Part shown: positions 16,623 to 24,435 of the stretch, one piece after another
Layout of the letters: each line of letters opens with the position of its first letter
Position numbering within the stretch: position 1 is the stretch's first letter
Source: an uncultured Myxococcales bacterium
GTDB lineage: Bacteria; Myxococcota_A; Polyangia; Palsa-1104; JAEUJZ01
Length of the DNA: 32,464 bases
Assembly (NCBI GenBank): GCA_937868485.1
Contig: CALMML010000224.1
Span: 1 to 32,464 of the forward strand
Reading direction: 5' to 3'
Position numbers and translations under genes: made by a program
Notes under the pieces: model-generated
Told to the model about the DNA's origin: nothing
Seen by the model: only the letters and a program-made list of their open reading frames with translations
The model's database searches: none

Positions 16623-17264
16623 TTAGACCTCCGCTGGAGCAGTTTCGTCGTCGCTGCCGTCCGCTTCGTCTTGAGGATTCTGCGCGAGCTCTTGCTGGGC
16701 GGCGAGCATTGCATCTGCGATGGTGGGGCCGCTGTCTGCGCCCGCTTCACCGCTTGGGAATTCAAGGGACAAGATGGTCAGCTCTCGCGTTCCCACCGCA
16801 ACTTGGATGGATACTTCATCGTCGGCGCGCTTGCCAACCAGTGCGCGACCAATCGGAGATCGATAGCTGATGCGACCTTCTTTGGGATCGCTTTCATCGA
16901 CTCCTACGAGCTGATATTTGGTGACCTTTCCGTTTTCATCTTCGACGGTGACAACGCAGCCGAAGGTGACTCGGTCGCCTTTGTGATGGCTGGGATCGAT
17001 GACTTCTGCGATCGCCATGCGCTTCATCAGGAAGCGAATCCGACTGTCGATCTGACGGAGCTGGCGCTTTCGGTAGATGTACTCGGCGTTTTCCGAGCGA
17101 TCTCCTTCCGCAGCAGCTTCCGATAGCTTGGCAACGACTTCTCGTCGAGTCGGACCGCGCAGCGTTTCAAACTCGCGCTGCAATCGGCGGAATCCGCTCG
17201 GCGTGATGTAGTTCTTTTCGGGGGGCGTCGCGCTTGACTCTTTGGAATGTTTGGACACGGGCAC
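16623..17264 (-). CDS. greB: GreB-type transcription elongation factor
   Basis: The 213-residue factor rescues backtracked RNA polymerase by stimulating transcript cleavage. An N-terminal coiled coil carries the acidic tip GDRSENAEYIYRKRQLRQID (about residues 54-73, with the catalytic Asp and Glu). The FKBP-like C-terminal domain follows (DRVTFGCVVTVEDE, YRSPIGRALVGKRADDEV, near 97-155). The YIYRKRQLRQID form is closer to GreB than GreA. An acidic Ala/Asp/Glu-rich tail of about 40 residues extends past the usual end. The start is GTG at 17264, with another GTG two codons later. It is third in the close-packed run from the Cys-rich gene to the GMP reductase-like gene. Confidence 0.9.
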   Translation of the reverse strand: MPVSKHSKESSATPPEKNYITPSGFRRLQREFETLRGPTRREVVAKLSEAAAEGDRSENAEYIYRKRQLRQIDSRIRFLMKRMAIAEVIDPSHHKGDRVTFGCVVTVEDENGKVTKYQLVGVDESDPKEGRISYRSPIGRALVGKRADDEVSIQVAVGTRELTILSLEFPSGEAGADSGPTIADAMLAAQQELAQNPQDEADGSDDETAPAEV

Positions 17265-17272
17265 AGCGGAAG

Positions 17273-18271
17273 CTAGTGTAGCGCGAAGTCTGCGAGCAGT
17301 GCGGCGTGATCCGATCCGGCATAGCCAAAGCGACCGGAGTCCCGCTGTGCGGCTGCACTTCCAGCGACGTAGGATGCGCGCGAAGTCTTCGCAAAAAACA
17401 AGTGATCAATGGCTTCCGGGTTTCCGTTCCAGCTGTAGGTGGCCACGCTGGCGGGCGGTCGATCGTTGGCCACCCGAAGCAGCTCGGGAACGCTCTCCAG
17501 TGCTGCGATCGGCGCAGATCCGGGTGTGTCGTTCAGATCCCCACCGAGGATCACTACGGCATCAGGAAACTCTGTCGAGGTCTTTTTCATGATGTCCGCT
17601 GCGGCCTGTGCTTCCGCAAGTCTGCGTCCTGGATCGTCGCTGACCTTGGATCGAAAGTGCGCCGCAATCATGACAACGCGACGACCTTTGTGCGACATAT
17701 GAACTTCCAGAAGCTCTCGCGAAAAGTACGTCGTTGATCCATCGGGCCGCGTAAGGACTCGCGATCGATGCGTTCGTACTTCGATGAGAGATCCTTTTCC
17801 GAGCACTGCGACATCAATCGATCCGGCGGCACCTGTCTCTCCCAGCACTGCGGTGGGATACAGATCACGCAGCCTTCCACTGAGCGCAGAGAGCACAGTC
17901 TGGTTTTCGATCTCTTGAAGCGAAATCACGTCGGGAGACAGCACACGGATGGCCGCAGAGAGGGTGTCTGCACGCGCCGCAAAGCCAGTGGCTGTCTCGA
18001 CTTGTTCAAAGTCTCCGCTTGCGCAGCGTCCAGAGTCACAGACCGTATCGAAAAACAGGTGTGTGTTGAGCGTCACCGCGCGCAGTGAAGTTGGTGAAAG
18101 TCGCAGATCGTAGGGCGCATTCGGACTCGCCAGATCCGTCACAGATTCCGTCAGATCCATCGATCCAGAAGCGGCTGCGTCTGAAAGGATGCTGAACGCG
18201 GACTCTGGACGACAACCGAGTGATCCCAGAAGGAATCCGAGCAGAGACGGAACCAGCCACACTGCGCGCAT
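17273..18271 (-). CDS. Lipoprotein of the endonuclease/exonuclease/phosphatase family
   Basis: The 332-residue precursor has a lipoprotein signal ending LGSLGC (Cys20). The mature part has the metal-dependent EEP fold in order: TLNTHLFF (Asn), SLQEIEN (Glu), AAHFRSK (His), LGGDLNDTP (Asp/Asn), IDHLFF, and the final SDHAALLADF with the catalytic His. Family members are DNases, sphingomyelinases or inositol phosphatases. The extracytoplasmic position favours a nuclease or phospholipid-headgroup role, but the substrate cannot be read. The ATG at 18271 is used because the upstream alternative at 18310 overlaps the preceding gene and blurs the signal peptide. GreB follows after 8 bases. Confidence 0.85.
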   Translation of the reverse strand: MRAVWLVPSLLGFLLGSLGCRPESAFSILSDAAASGSMDLTESVTDLASPNAPYDLRLSPTSLRAVTLNTHLFFDTVCDSGRCASGDFEQVETATGFAARADTLSAAIRVLSPDVISLQEIENQTVLSALSGRLRDLYPTAVLGETGAAGSIDVAVLGKGSLIEVRTHRSRVLTRPDGSTTYFSRELLEVHMSHKGRRVVMIAAHFRSKVSDDPGRRLAEAQAAADIMKKTSTEFPDAVVILGGDLNDTPGSAPIAALESVPELLRVANDRPPASVATYSWNGNPEAIDHLFFAKTSRASYVAGSAAAQRDSGRFGYAGSDHAALLADFALH

Positions 18272-18279
18272 CGGAGTCG

Positions 18280-18792
18280 CTACTTTCCAGCGCACTTGCC
18301 GCTGCGACACTTGCCAGCGGGACCGCAGTCGGAATCAAACGAGCAGCTTCCTCCCGATGAGTTTGCGCACTTGCCGCTGCGACACTTTCCGCCACCGCAG
18401 TCAGAGTCAAACGAACAGGAGCCGTCGGCAGCGGTCGCGCACTTGCCACTTCGGCAGCGGACTCCGGGGCCGCAGTCGGAATCGAACGAACAGCCGCCAC
18501 CCGCTGCGGAACACTTGCCGCTGCGACACTTTCCGCCACCGCAGTCAGAGTCAAACGAACAGGAGCCATCGGCAGAGTTTGAGCACTTGCCGCTGCGACA
18601 CTTTCCGCCACCACAGTCAGAGTCAAACGAACAGGAGCCGCCCGCTGCGGTGGCGCACTTGCCACTTCGACACTTGACGCCTGCACCGCAGTCAGAGTCG
18701 AAGCTGCACTTTCCGTTTGAGTCCGCAGAAGAAGTCATCGGGGCCAGCGCGAGCAGCAGTCCAAGCAGAGAACCAGTCAGGATCGATCGCAT
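18280..18792 (-). CDS. Secreted Cys-rich protein made of six repeats
   Basis: The 170-residue precursor has a signal peptide (residues 1 to about 23, ending SSADS). Six near-identical units follow, each with CSFDSDCG, a short Gly-rich turn and CRSGKC (four Cys per unit, 24 in all), separated by Ala/Ser/Gly-rich spacers. The even Cys count and regular spacing point to a disulfide-knotted, secreted or surface protein. The pattern resembles the DSDCG-type repeats common in myxobacterial secreted proteins, whose role is unknown. The ATG at 18792 has AAAAGGA at ideal distance, so it beats the ATG at 18810. It is first in the four-gene run and stops 8 bases before the EEP lipoprotein. Confidence 0.85.
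   Translation of the reverse strand: MRSILTGSLLGLLLALAPMTSSADSNGKCSFDSDCGAGVKCRSGKCATAAGGSCSFDSDCGGGKCRSGKCSNSADGSCSFDSDCGGGKCRSGKCSAAGGGCSFDSDCGPGVRCRSGKCATAADGSCSFDSDCGGGKCRSGKCANSSGGSCSFDSDCGPAGKCRSGKCAGK
18283..18708. repeat. Tandem DNA repeats coding for the Cys-rich units
   Basis: Six in-frame copies of a roughly 66-78 base unit lie inside the Cys-rich gene. The spacers differ more than the cores, and units 2, 3 and 5 share the short GGGKC form while units 1, 4 and 6 have a longer turn. That pattern suggests duplication of pairs of units and possible copy-number change by slippage or recombination. Confidence 0.8.
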
Positions 18793-18838
18793 GTTGGGAT
18801 TCCTTTTCACAAGTGAAGGTGTGCGATTGGGAAGTTGA

Positions 18839-18875
18839 GAAGGACGCGAGAGCGTCTGCTGAGCTTGCGTCCTTC
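18839..18875 (-). terminator. Hairpin after the hydrolase-like lipoprotein gene
   Basis: GAAGGACGC at 18839-18847 pairs exactly with GCGTCCTTC at 18867-18875, 9 base pairs starting 6 bases beyond the stop of the minus-strand gene at 18882. No T run follows. It separates that gene from the Cys-rich gene start at 18792. Confidence 0.5.
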
Positions 18876-18881
18876 AGCGTA

Positions 18882-20945
18882 TCACGGACGGAGCGTCGGC
18901 GTACAGCCATCCCCGCCGCAGACATCGATGATCTGTCCGGTGCGGAAGAAGGTCACCATCTGCTGATTGTGAGCATCCAGCCTGCGGGGCTTTTCATGTG
19001 GATCTCCCACCATGTCGCTCGGCGGTAGGTTTCCCGGTGCTGGCCACGGATTCCCAAAGTTGTATAGAACGACTCCTGATCCGCGATAGGGATATTTCTG
19101 TTCGCTGACCAGTGCGACTTTCCGGTCTTTGTCGTAGCTCTGTAGGATTCCGATTCCGATGTTGCTACGCGCTGCAATCTCGTCGGTAAGAACGGAGACT
19201 TGATAGTCTCCGCGTGCCGGGGCAAGCAGGACATAGTGCGGCTTATTTCCTGGGAATGGCTCGGCTGTGACGTGGCGCAAGTGACTGACTGGATCCGTGC
19301 TGTCCCACAGAAGCTGAATCACGCTGAGCGCGATGTTTTCTTGGACAGGATCGCGATACGCAGATCCAATCACCGGAACAAACTGTTCGTAGTCTTTCGA
19401 GCGCTGAAGCAGCGTGTTGTAGTTGTTTCCGGGGACTCCCAAGTGACCGTAGGTTACGTCGGGAGAAAGCGCCACAAACGAGGCTCCGAAGATGCCTCCT
19501 TGCGAGATGCCGGAATAGAACAGCTCAGACTTGTTGACCTGGATTTTTTTGGCTACAGCGATCGGTAGCTCTGCGAGTCGTTCACGCATGGCGCGCGCCA
19601 GCAGAACCCACTCTGTCAGTCCTTGATGGAGTCGATCGGCAAGGGAGCGGAAGCGGCTCAGCTCTGACAAGATGCTCAGCAGCGGAATCGAGTCTGCTTC
19701 GGTCATTCCCGTTAGATCGGCACCAAAAAAGATGAGCTGATGTTCGCTCGCGATCTTGCTGTTGAAGCTGCCGCGAACCTGCGTTCCTTCTCCCAGCAGA
19801 CCGTGTCCGTACAGCACCAGACCGTGCGGAGCTCCGGCGATCGCGGTGTGCGGAATGCGAACCCAGAAGCGCGGCTTGCTCGTGCCTTGCGGAGTCGGAA
19901 CACCTTTGCCATCGCGATGAAGCTGCGATCCATCAAAGCCCGAGATCTTGACGCTCTCTAGGTAGTTTGGAACCTCGAAGGTTCCTTCGATCTCGAGTCC
20001 GATGTACTGATCGACGGGCTTTCCGCTGCCATCGTTGGTCTTGGCATACTCTGTGATTTTGGTGACGGACAGCTCTGGACCTTTGGCTCCCACCCGCGCA
20101 AGTGCATCATCGCGCATGCTTAGGAGGTCTCCGTGCATCGACTCACTGCTCGCGGTGACAAACTCCCACGCAACAGACAGCGTGTCTTTTTGTACGCCTT
20201 GTCCTTGCAGAAACGTAAAGGTCTTATCGAAGCGCGCTTGTCGTCGGGACAGAGCAGGAATATCAGCGGTCTTTCCTTGTCGCAGCCGCACAAACGCGGG
20301 CGCAGGAGCAATCGTCTTTCCGCTTTGATCTTTGATCTCTCGCAGCGCGACCACATAGCGCGTCGCTTCTTTGAGGATCTCTGCAGGACGGACAAAGATC
20401 GTTGGACGAGCGGAGTCCTGATCGAGCAGATCGCGCTCGACAAAGTAGGGCACGCGCCGGACTGTACTTCCCGACACTTCAAACAGAAGCAGCGGCGCAC
20501 TGGGTTCAAGCGAGCGCTCGATGTGATCTTCGCTGGCAAACTGCGACAGATCGAGCCCCGGAATCGACAGCAGAATCGCGGTTCCTACGCTGTATCCGTC
20601 TCGCTTGCGATAGGGCTGAGGATCGATCGTGATTCCTTGCTTGTTTTCAGGAAGAGATCGACTCCCAAACTGAAGCGTATAGCCGGTCTTGCGGCTTGCG
20701 TCTTCGACCAGATACAGGCTCGATGGCCATGGGAGTGCGCAGCCCGGCGGCAGTCCTCCGATCTCTTGGGTATAGGAATAGCCCGGCATGATCGCATCGC
20801 AGTCTGGATCGCCCAGATAGGCGGTGAAGGGCTCGTCGGGACTTCCGTCCGAGCTGGGCGTACAGGCAGTGAGCTGCAGAGCGGCGCTACCCAGAAGCAG
20901 CGACGAAAACAGCAAGGACAGGGTTTGGCTTCGGCGAGTCTTCAT
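18882..20945 (-). CDS. Alpha/beta-hydrolase-like lipoprotein
   Basis: The 687-residue precursor has a lipoprotein signal ending LTAC (Cys28). The N-terminal half is beta-rich and unassigned. The C-terminal half looks like an alpha/beta-hydrolase: an oxyanion-type YGHGLLGEG near 379-387 and a nucleophile elbow GISQGG with Ser481. A late Asp (near DPVSHLRH) and His (near DAHNQQMV) could complete a triad. The substrate is unknown. The start at 20945 (MKTRRSQTLS) is chosen because the upstream extension has no signal peptide and overlaps the divergent sigma-54 activator. It is likely displayed on the outer membrane. A weak Shine-Dalgarno is present. Confidence 0.75.
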   Translation of the reverse strand: MKTRRSQTLSLLFSSLLLGSAALQLTACTPSSDGSPDEPFTAYLGDPDCDAIMPGYSYTQEIGGLPPGCALPWPSSLYLVEDASRKTGYTLQFGSRSLPENKQGITIDPQPYRKRDGYSVGTAILLSIPGLDLSQFASEDHIERSLEPSAPLLLFEVSGSTVRRVPYFVERDLLDQDSARPTIFVRPAEILKEATRYVVALREIKDQSGKTIAPAPAFVRLRQGKTADIPALSRRQARFDKTFTFLQGQGVQKDTLSVAWEFVTASSESMHGDLLSMRDDALARVGAKGPELSVTKITEYAKTNDGSGKPVDQYIGLEIEGTFEVPNYLESVKISGFDGSQLHRDGKGVPTPQGTSKPRFWVRIPHTAIAGAPHGLVLYGHGLLGEGTQVRGSFNSKIASEHQLIFFGADLTGMTEADSIPLLSILSELSRFRSLADRLHQGLTEWVLLARAMRERLAELPIAVAKKIQVNKSELFYSGISQGGIFGASFVALSPDVTYGHLGVPGNNYNTLLQRSKDYEQFVPVIGSAYRDPVQENIALSVIQLLWDSTDPVSHLRHVTAEPFPGNKPHYVLLAPARGDYQVSVLTDEIAARSNIGIGILQSYDKDRKVALVSEQKYPYRGSGVVLYNFGNPWPAPGNLPPSDMVGDPHEKPRRLDAHNQQMVTFFRTGQIIDVCGGDGCTPTLRP

Positions 20946-21043
20946 TTGGGCGAACCTAGCATGGGCCTCGAAAAATCCTGCTGAAAAGTCATCGTCGTCT
21001 GGTTGCAGAGTCGGTTTAAGATGCGCGCAGGAAAGAAGCCGAT

Positions 21044-22108
21044 ATGAAGTCTTCTCGCGATGATTCCTCTGTTCCTGGTCAATCGAGTGGAGTCTCTGCA
21101 TCAGCCGCTGCGCCGACTTCGTTCTTTGGTGTGGTGACGCGCGATCCGGGCTTGCTTCGGATGTTTCGGATCGTCGAAAAAGCCGCGCAGAGCCAAGCGA
21201 GTGTGCTGTTGCGAGGGGAAACCGGAACCGGAAAGGAGCTGCTGGCTTCGGCGCTGCATCAGCTTTCTCCCCGGCAGAGTGGTCCGTTTCACGCGATAAG
21301 CTGCGCTGCGCTGCCCGCGAGCCTGCTGGAAAGCGAGCTGTTTGGCCATGTCCGTGGCTCGTTCACCGGCGCGGTGCGTGACAATCCGGGACACTTTCGC
21401 TTGGCCAACAAAGGGACTCTGTTTCTGGATGAAGTGGCCGAGATGCCGCTCGAAGTGCAAGCGAAGCTGCTCCGTGTGCTGGAAACCCATACCGTGATTC
21501 CGGTCGGTGGTCGCGAGTCGATTTCCGTCGACGTTCGCATCATTGCGGCGACGCACAAAGCGCTGCGCGGAGAAGTGGAAGCAGGACGATTCCGCGCGGA
21601 CCTCATGTATCGGCTGCGCGTGGTTCCGATCTTCATTCCTCCGCTGCGTGAGCGTGTGGGAGATGTGCTGCTGCTGGCTGATCACTTCATTGCAGAGCTA
21701 AACCAGCGATCGACCCGGCGCATTGAGCGCTTGTCCGACGCTGCCGCGCAGATTCTGCAAGCGTATGACTGGCCCGGAAACATTCGCGAGCTGCGCAACG
21801 TGATCGAGTACGCCTTTGTCATCGGAGAAGGTCCGGTGCTGGAAGTTGCGGATCTGCCGCCCGAGCTGGGAGGAATGCCGCAGACCACGCTGGTTCCGTC
21901 GCGAATCATGCTCGATCGGTCGCGCGCGATGGACCCGCATGCGCTGTCTTCTGATCAAGAGGAAGTGCTGCGAATTGAGCAAGCGCTGACCGCGTGTCAT
22001 GGACAGATTGGCGAAGCGGCCAAGCTCCTTTCCATGAGCCGTGTCACGCTGTGGCGCAAGATGAAGGTACTCGGTCTGTCGTCGCGTGGCAGCCGTGTCG
22101 GGAGGTGA
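21044..22108 (+). CDS. Sigma-54-dependent transcription activator without a sensor domain
   Basis: The 354-residue bacterial enhancer-binding protein is an AAA+ ATPase that remodels sigma-54 RNA polymerase. Walker A GETGTGKE is at 58-65, the sigma-54 contact loop is GSFTGA (105-110, the Ser variant of GAFTGA), and Walker B is LFLDE (126-130). The Arg-finger region (RFRADLMYRLRV) and sensor II (WPGNIRELRNV) are also present. A Fis-type helix-turn-helix lies near the C-terminus (GEAAKLLSMSRVTLWRKMK). The N-terminus is only about 27 low-complexity residues with no receiver, GAF or PAS domain. It may therefore be constitutive or controlled by a partner protein. The ceramidase-family gene starts 2 bases after its stop. 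I see no clear -24/-12 promoter nearby. Confidence 0.93.
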   Translation: MKSSRDDSSVPGQSSGVSASAAAPTSFFGVVTRDPGLLRMFRIVEKAAQSQASVLLRGETGTGKELLASALHQLSPRQSGPFHAISCAALPASLLESELFGHVRGSFTGAVRDNPGHFRLANKGTLFLDEVAEMPLEVQAKLLRVLETHTVIPVGGRESISVDVRIIAATHKALRGEVEAGRFRADLMYRLRVVPIFIPPLRERVGDVLLLADHFIAELNQRSTRRIERLSDAAAQILQAYDWPGNIRELRNVIEYAFVIGEGPVLEVADLPPELGGMPQTTLVPSRIMLDRSRAMDPHALSSDQEEVLRIEQALTACHGQIGEAAKLLSMSRVTLWRKMKVLGLSSRGSRVGR

Positions 22109-22110
22109 TC

Positions 22111-22860
22111 ATGCTGCGCGTGGTAGCGATTCCGAATCCTCATCCACCGGGCTGCTTTTGGCATTCCTATGCAGAGTCGTTTGGGGCTCCCAACGTCAAG
22201 TGGTGTGAAGAGACGCTCTGTCAGGTGGTGTCCGAACCCGCCAATACGTGGTCAAACCTGGGCTATCTGCTGGTGGCGCTGCTGGTTGGATGTGTGTCGC
22301 TGCGTCGCGGAGATCGTCCATCGCTCCGTCTGTTTTCGCCGGTGCTGCTTGTGCTTGGTTCGATGTCGCTGCTCTATCATCTGTCGAACTTTTACGGCAC
22401 GCAGATCCTCGACTTTGTCGGGATGTTCGGACTGGTCGGCTGGGTGGTGGGAATGAACCTTGTGCGGGCAGACAAGCTCGCAGAGCGGCGACTGCTGCGC
22501 TTTGTCGTGCTGGTGGTGGTGACGCTGACGCTGGTTATGCAGGTGATGCGCGTGCTGGGTCTGAAGTATCAGCTCTTGATCGTGGCTGCGACGCTGGGAA
22601 TCTCTGTTTCAGAGCTTCTCATCCGCAAGCATCAGCGCGTGATGTATCGCTACTTTCTGCTGTCGAACCTGCTGCTGGTGACGGCGCTTGGGTGTTCCCT
22701 TTCGGATGTGACGCGACGTGTCTGTGATCCGCAGCAGCACGGCTGGTTTTCCCAAGGTCACGCGCTGTGGCACTGGATCTCTGCGCTCGCGATGTGGACG
22801 ATCTTTTTGCACTACTCGCAGCCTGCGATTCGGCTGGCGTCACAAAAAGAGTCCTCATGA
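22111..22860 (+). CDS. Ceramidase-family (CREST) integral membrane protein
   Basis: The 249-residue protein has about seven hydrophobic segments. Family landmarks are CEETLCQVVSEPANTWSNLG near residues 31-50, a YHLSNFYGTQILDFVGMFG segment (His/Asp) and a late GHALWHWISALAMW segment with two His. Together these fit the CREST superfamily, in which conserved Ser, Asp and three His bind zinc and cut amide bonds in ceramide. Activity on bacterial sphingolipids is inferred. Its Shine-Dalgarno (GGGAGGTGA) spans the stop of the sigma-54 activator and its last codon overlaps the next ATG, so the three genes are translationally linked. The ATG at 22111 is firm. Confidence 0.8.
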   Translation: MLRVVAIPNPHPPGCFWHSYAESFGAPNVKWCEETLCQVVSEPANTWSNLGYLLVALLVGCVSLRRGDRPSLRLFSPVLLVLGSMSLLYHLSNFYGTQILDFVGMFGLVGWVVGMNLVRADKLAERRLLRFVVLVVVTLTLVMQVMRVLGLKYQLLIVAATLGISVSELLIRKHQRVMYRYFLLSNLLLVTALGCSLSDVTRRVCDPQQHGWFSQGHALWHWISALAMWTIFLHYSQPAIRLASQKESS

Positions 22861-23780
22861 ATGCCTATTATCTGCGAAACACTCCGTCCGGGCTGGAAGT
22901 CGCGCTGCGTGAGCTGCCTGTGCCATCGCCAAAGGTCGGCGAGCGGCTGATTCGGGTGCACGCGGCGTCGCTCAATCGCGGTGAGCTGCTGGGGGCAACG
23001 TCCGACTGGAAGCCCGCCGGGGCAGAGCTTGCAGGCGAAGACGTGACGACGGGCGAGCGCTGGATGGGTCGCTGTCGCGGAGGCTTTGCGCAGTACGCAC
23101 TGCTGGATGATCGGGAAGCGCTGCCGATTCCATCGTCGCTGTCATTTGAGCAGGCTGCGGCGGTTCCGCTGACGTTCCTTGTTGCCTACGACATGCTGAT
23201 CGAACAGGGCAGGCTGCGCGCGGCGGAGTGGCTGCTGATCGTCGGGGCCAGCTCGGGCGTTGGTGTGGCCAGCCTGCGTATGGGCAAGCTGCTGGGCGCA
23301 CAGGTGGCGGTGACTTCTTCGTCGGAACGCAAGCTGGAGCGGCTGACTTCTCTCGGGGCGGATGTGGTCCTTCCCACGCAGTCTTTTGCTTCGTCGCTGC
23401 GCGAAAGAACCGGCGGGCACGGCGCGGATCTGATTGTAAATGCCGTCGGAGGCTCACAAGCCGCAGCCTGTCTTTCGTCGCTGGCCTATCAAGGTCGCTT
23501 GGCGATTGTTGGTTCGCTCGACGGAGTGCTGTCGGCTCAGCTGGATCTGGGCTCCGTTCACGAGCAGCGGCTTCAGATCTTTGGGGTGTCGAATCGTCTA
23601 CGCAGTGCGACGGCCAAAGCCGAGACGGTGGCGGGCTTTCGACGGGATGTGCTTCCGGCGCTGCTCGACGGCAGGCTGACGCCCGTGATCGATCAAGTTT
23701 TTCCGATGTCGGAGCTGGCGGAGGCGATTGCGGTGATGCAGCGCGGGCAGCACGTCGGCAAGCTGGTGGTTCGCTGGTAG
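22857..23780 (+). CDS. Quinone-oxidoreductase-like MDR enzyme
   Basis: The 307-residue medium-chain dehydrogenase/reductase has a GroES-like N-terminal domain (to about 115) and a Rossmann domain with the NADPH-type motif GASSGVGVASLRMGKLLGA. The zinc-ligand Cys cluster is absent, so it is of the zinc-free quinone-reductase type. The substrate is unknown; quinones or enoyl compounds are typical. The ATG overlaps the ceramidase-family stop (ATGA), so it is probably cotranslated with that gene. A lipid-derived aldehyde or enone substrate would fit the neighbour but is speculation. Tandem hairpins follow its stop. Confidence 0.85.
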   Translation: MNAYYLRNTPSGLEVALRELPVPSPKVGERLIRVHAASLNRGELLGATSDWKPAGAELAGEDVTTGERWMGRCRGGFAQYALLDDREALPIPSSLSFEQAAAVPLTFLVAYDMLIEQGRLRAAEWLLIVGASSGVGVASLRMGKLLGAQVAVTSSSERKLERLTSLGADVVLPTQSFASSLRERTGGHGADLIVNAVGGSQAAACLSSLAYQGRLAIVGSLDGVLSAQLDLGSVHEQRLQIFGVSNRLRSATAKAETVAGFRRDVLPALLDGRLTPVIDQVFPMSELAEAIAVMQRGQHVGKLVVRW

Positions 23781-23782
23781 CG

Positions 23783-23836
23783 TGCCTATTTTCTAGGCAA
23801 TCCCGAGGGAGAGTGCCTGCCTATTTTCTAGGCAGG
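23783..23836. terminator. Tandem identical hairpins between convergent genes
   Basis: TGCCTATTTTCTAGGCA occurs exactly at 23783-23799 and 23818-23834, each a stem-loop (TGCCTA/TAGGCA, loop TTTTC). The second extends to an 8-base stem (23816-23836). Between them lies a third small palindrome, TCCCGAGGGA (23801-23810). It sits between the MDR stop (23780) and the rbfA stop (23845), a position fit for a two-way terminator. Confidence 0.65.
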
Positions 23837-23844
23837 GGAAGAAG

Positions 23845-24381
23845 CTACGGCTCGCTGCGGACTTCGTCGTCGGGTTCGCTGTCGGCGACGGCTTGCTGAG
23901 CCTGCGCGGCTTTCATGCGCTCTTTGGTCATGACATCGGCGGCTCGCAGCGACGATTCAGCCAAGCGATCGCGATGAAAGTGCAGATCGGGCAAGCGCTT
24001 CATCATCACCGAGTCCGCCAAGCGCACGCGCAGAAACGGCGTCACCTTGGCGAGCGACTGCTGAACGAGCTTGAGCCTCGCTTCGACGACCAGGCGCTTT
24101 TCTCCCGGCGTCTTTTTGTTGCGCGCTTCCTTCGATTCCTCGGGCGGCTTGCGCATCGCGAACATGACCTTGGCGTTGCGCAGGTCGGGACTTAGCTCCA
24201 GCGAGGTCGGCACCACATCTTGCAGACGGGGATCGCTCACTTCCATGCGAAACAGTCGATACAGTTCCTCGAACATCAGGTGCTGAAGACGCACCACCCG
24301 CGAGCCGAGCGTTTCGCCTCCATCGAGTGAAAACGGCTCGTCTGCTTCATCACCTTTGCGCCCTCTGTGCTGTCTGGACAT
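23845..24381 (-). CDS. rbfA: RbfA-like ribosome-binding factor
   Basis: The 178-residue protein is related to the 30S maturation and cold-shock factor RbfA, a KH-fold protein. Support comes from the N-terminal RVVRLQHLMFEELYRLFRMEVSDPRL helix region, the strand LELSPDLRNAKVMFA (about 80-94), and FLRVRLADSVMMKRLPDLHF (about 130-149). It is longer than typical RbfA (about 120-135), with an N-terminal extension, a Lys/Glu-rich insert in place of the usual loop and an acidic tail (EPDDEVRSEP). The ATG at 24381 is used because the extension upstream overlaps the divergent gene. It lacks the usual infB neighbour. Confidence 0.8.
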   Translation of the reverse strand: MSRQHRGRKGDEADEPFSLDGGETLGSRVVRLQHLMFEELYRLFRMEVSDPRLQDVVPTSLELSPDLRNAKVMFAMRKPPEESKEARNKKTPGEKRLVVEARLKLVQQSLAKVTPFLRVRLADSVMMKRLPDLHFHRDRLAESSLRAADVMTKERMKAAQAQQAVADSEPDDEVRSEP

Positions 24382-24435
24382 GCGGAACTTGTAAGCGACT
24401 CGGCCCGGTTCTGCCAAGCGGGTACACTGCCTGGC

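Noticed and set aside
18283-18708. CRISPR-like array at the regular repeats
   Set aside because: The repeats keep an open reading frame that codes for Cys-rich units with a signal peptide, and the spacers are similar coding sequence rather than unique spacers.
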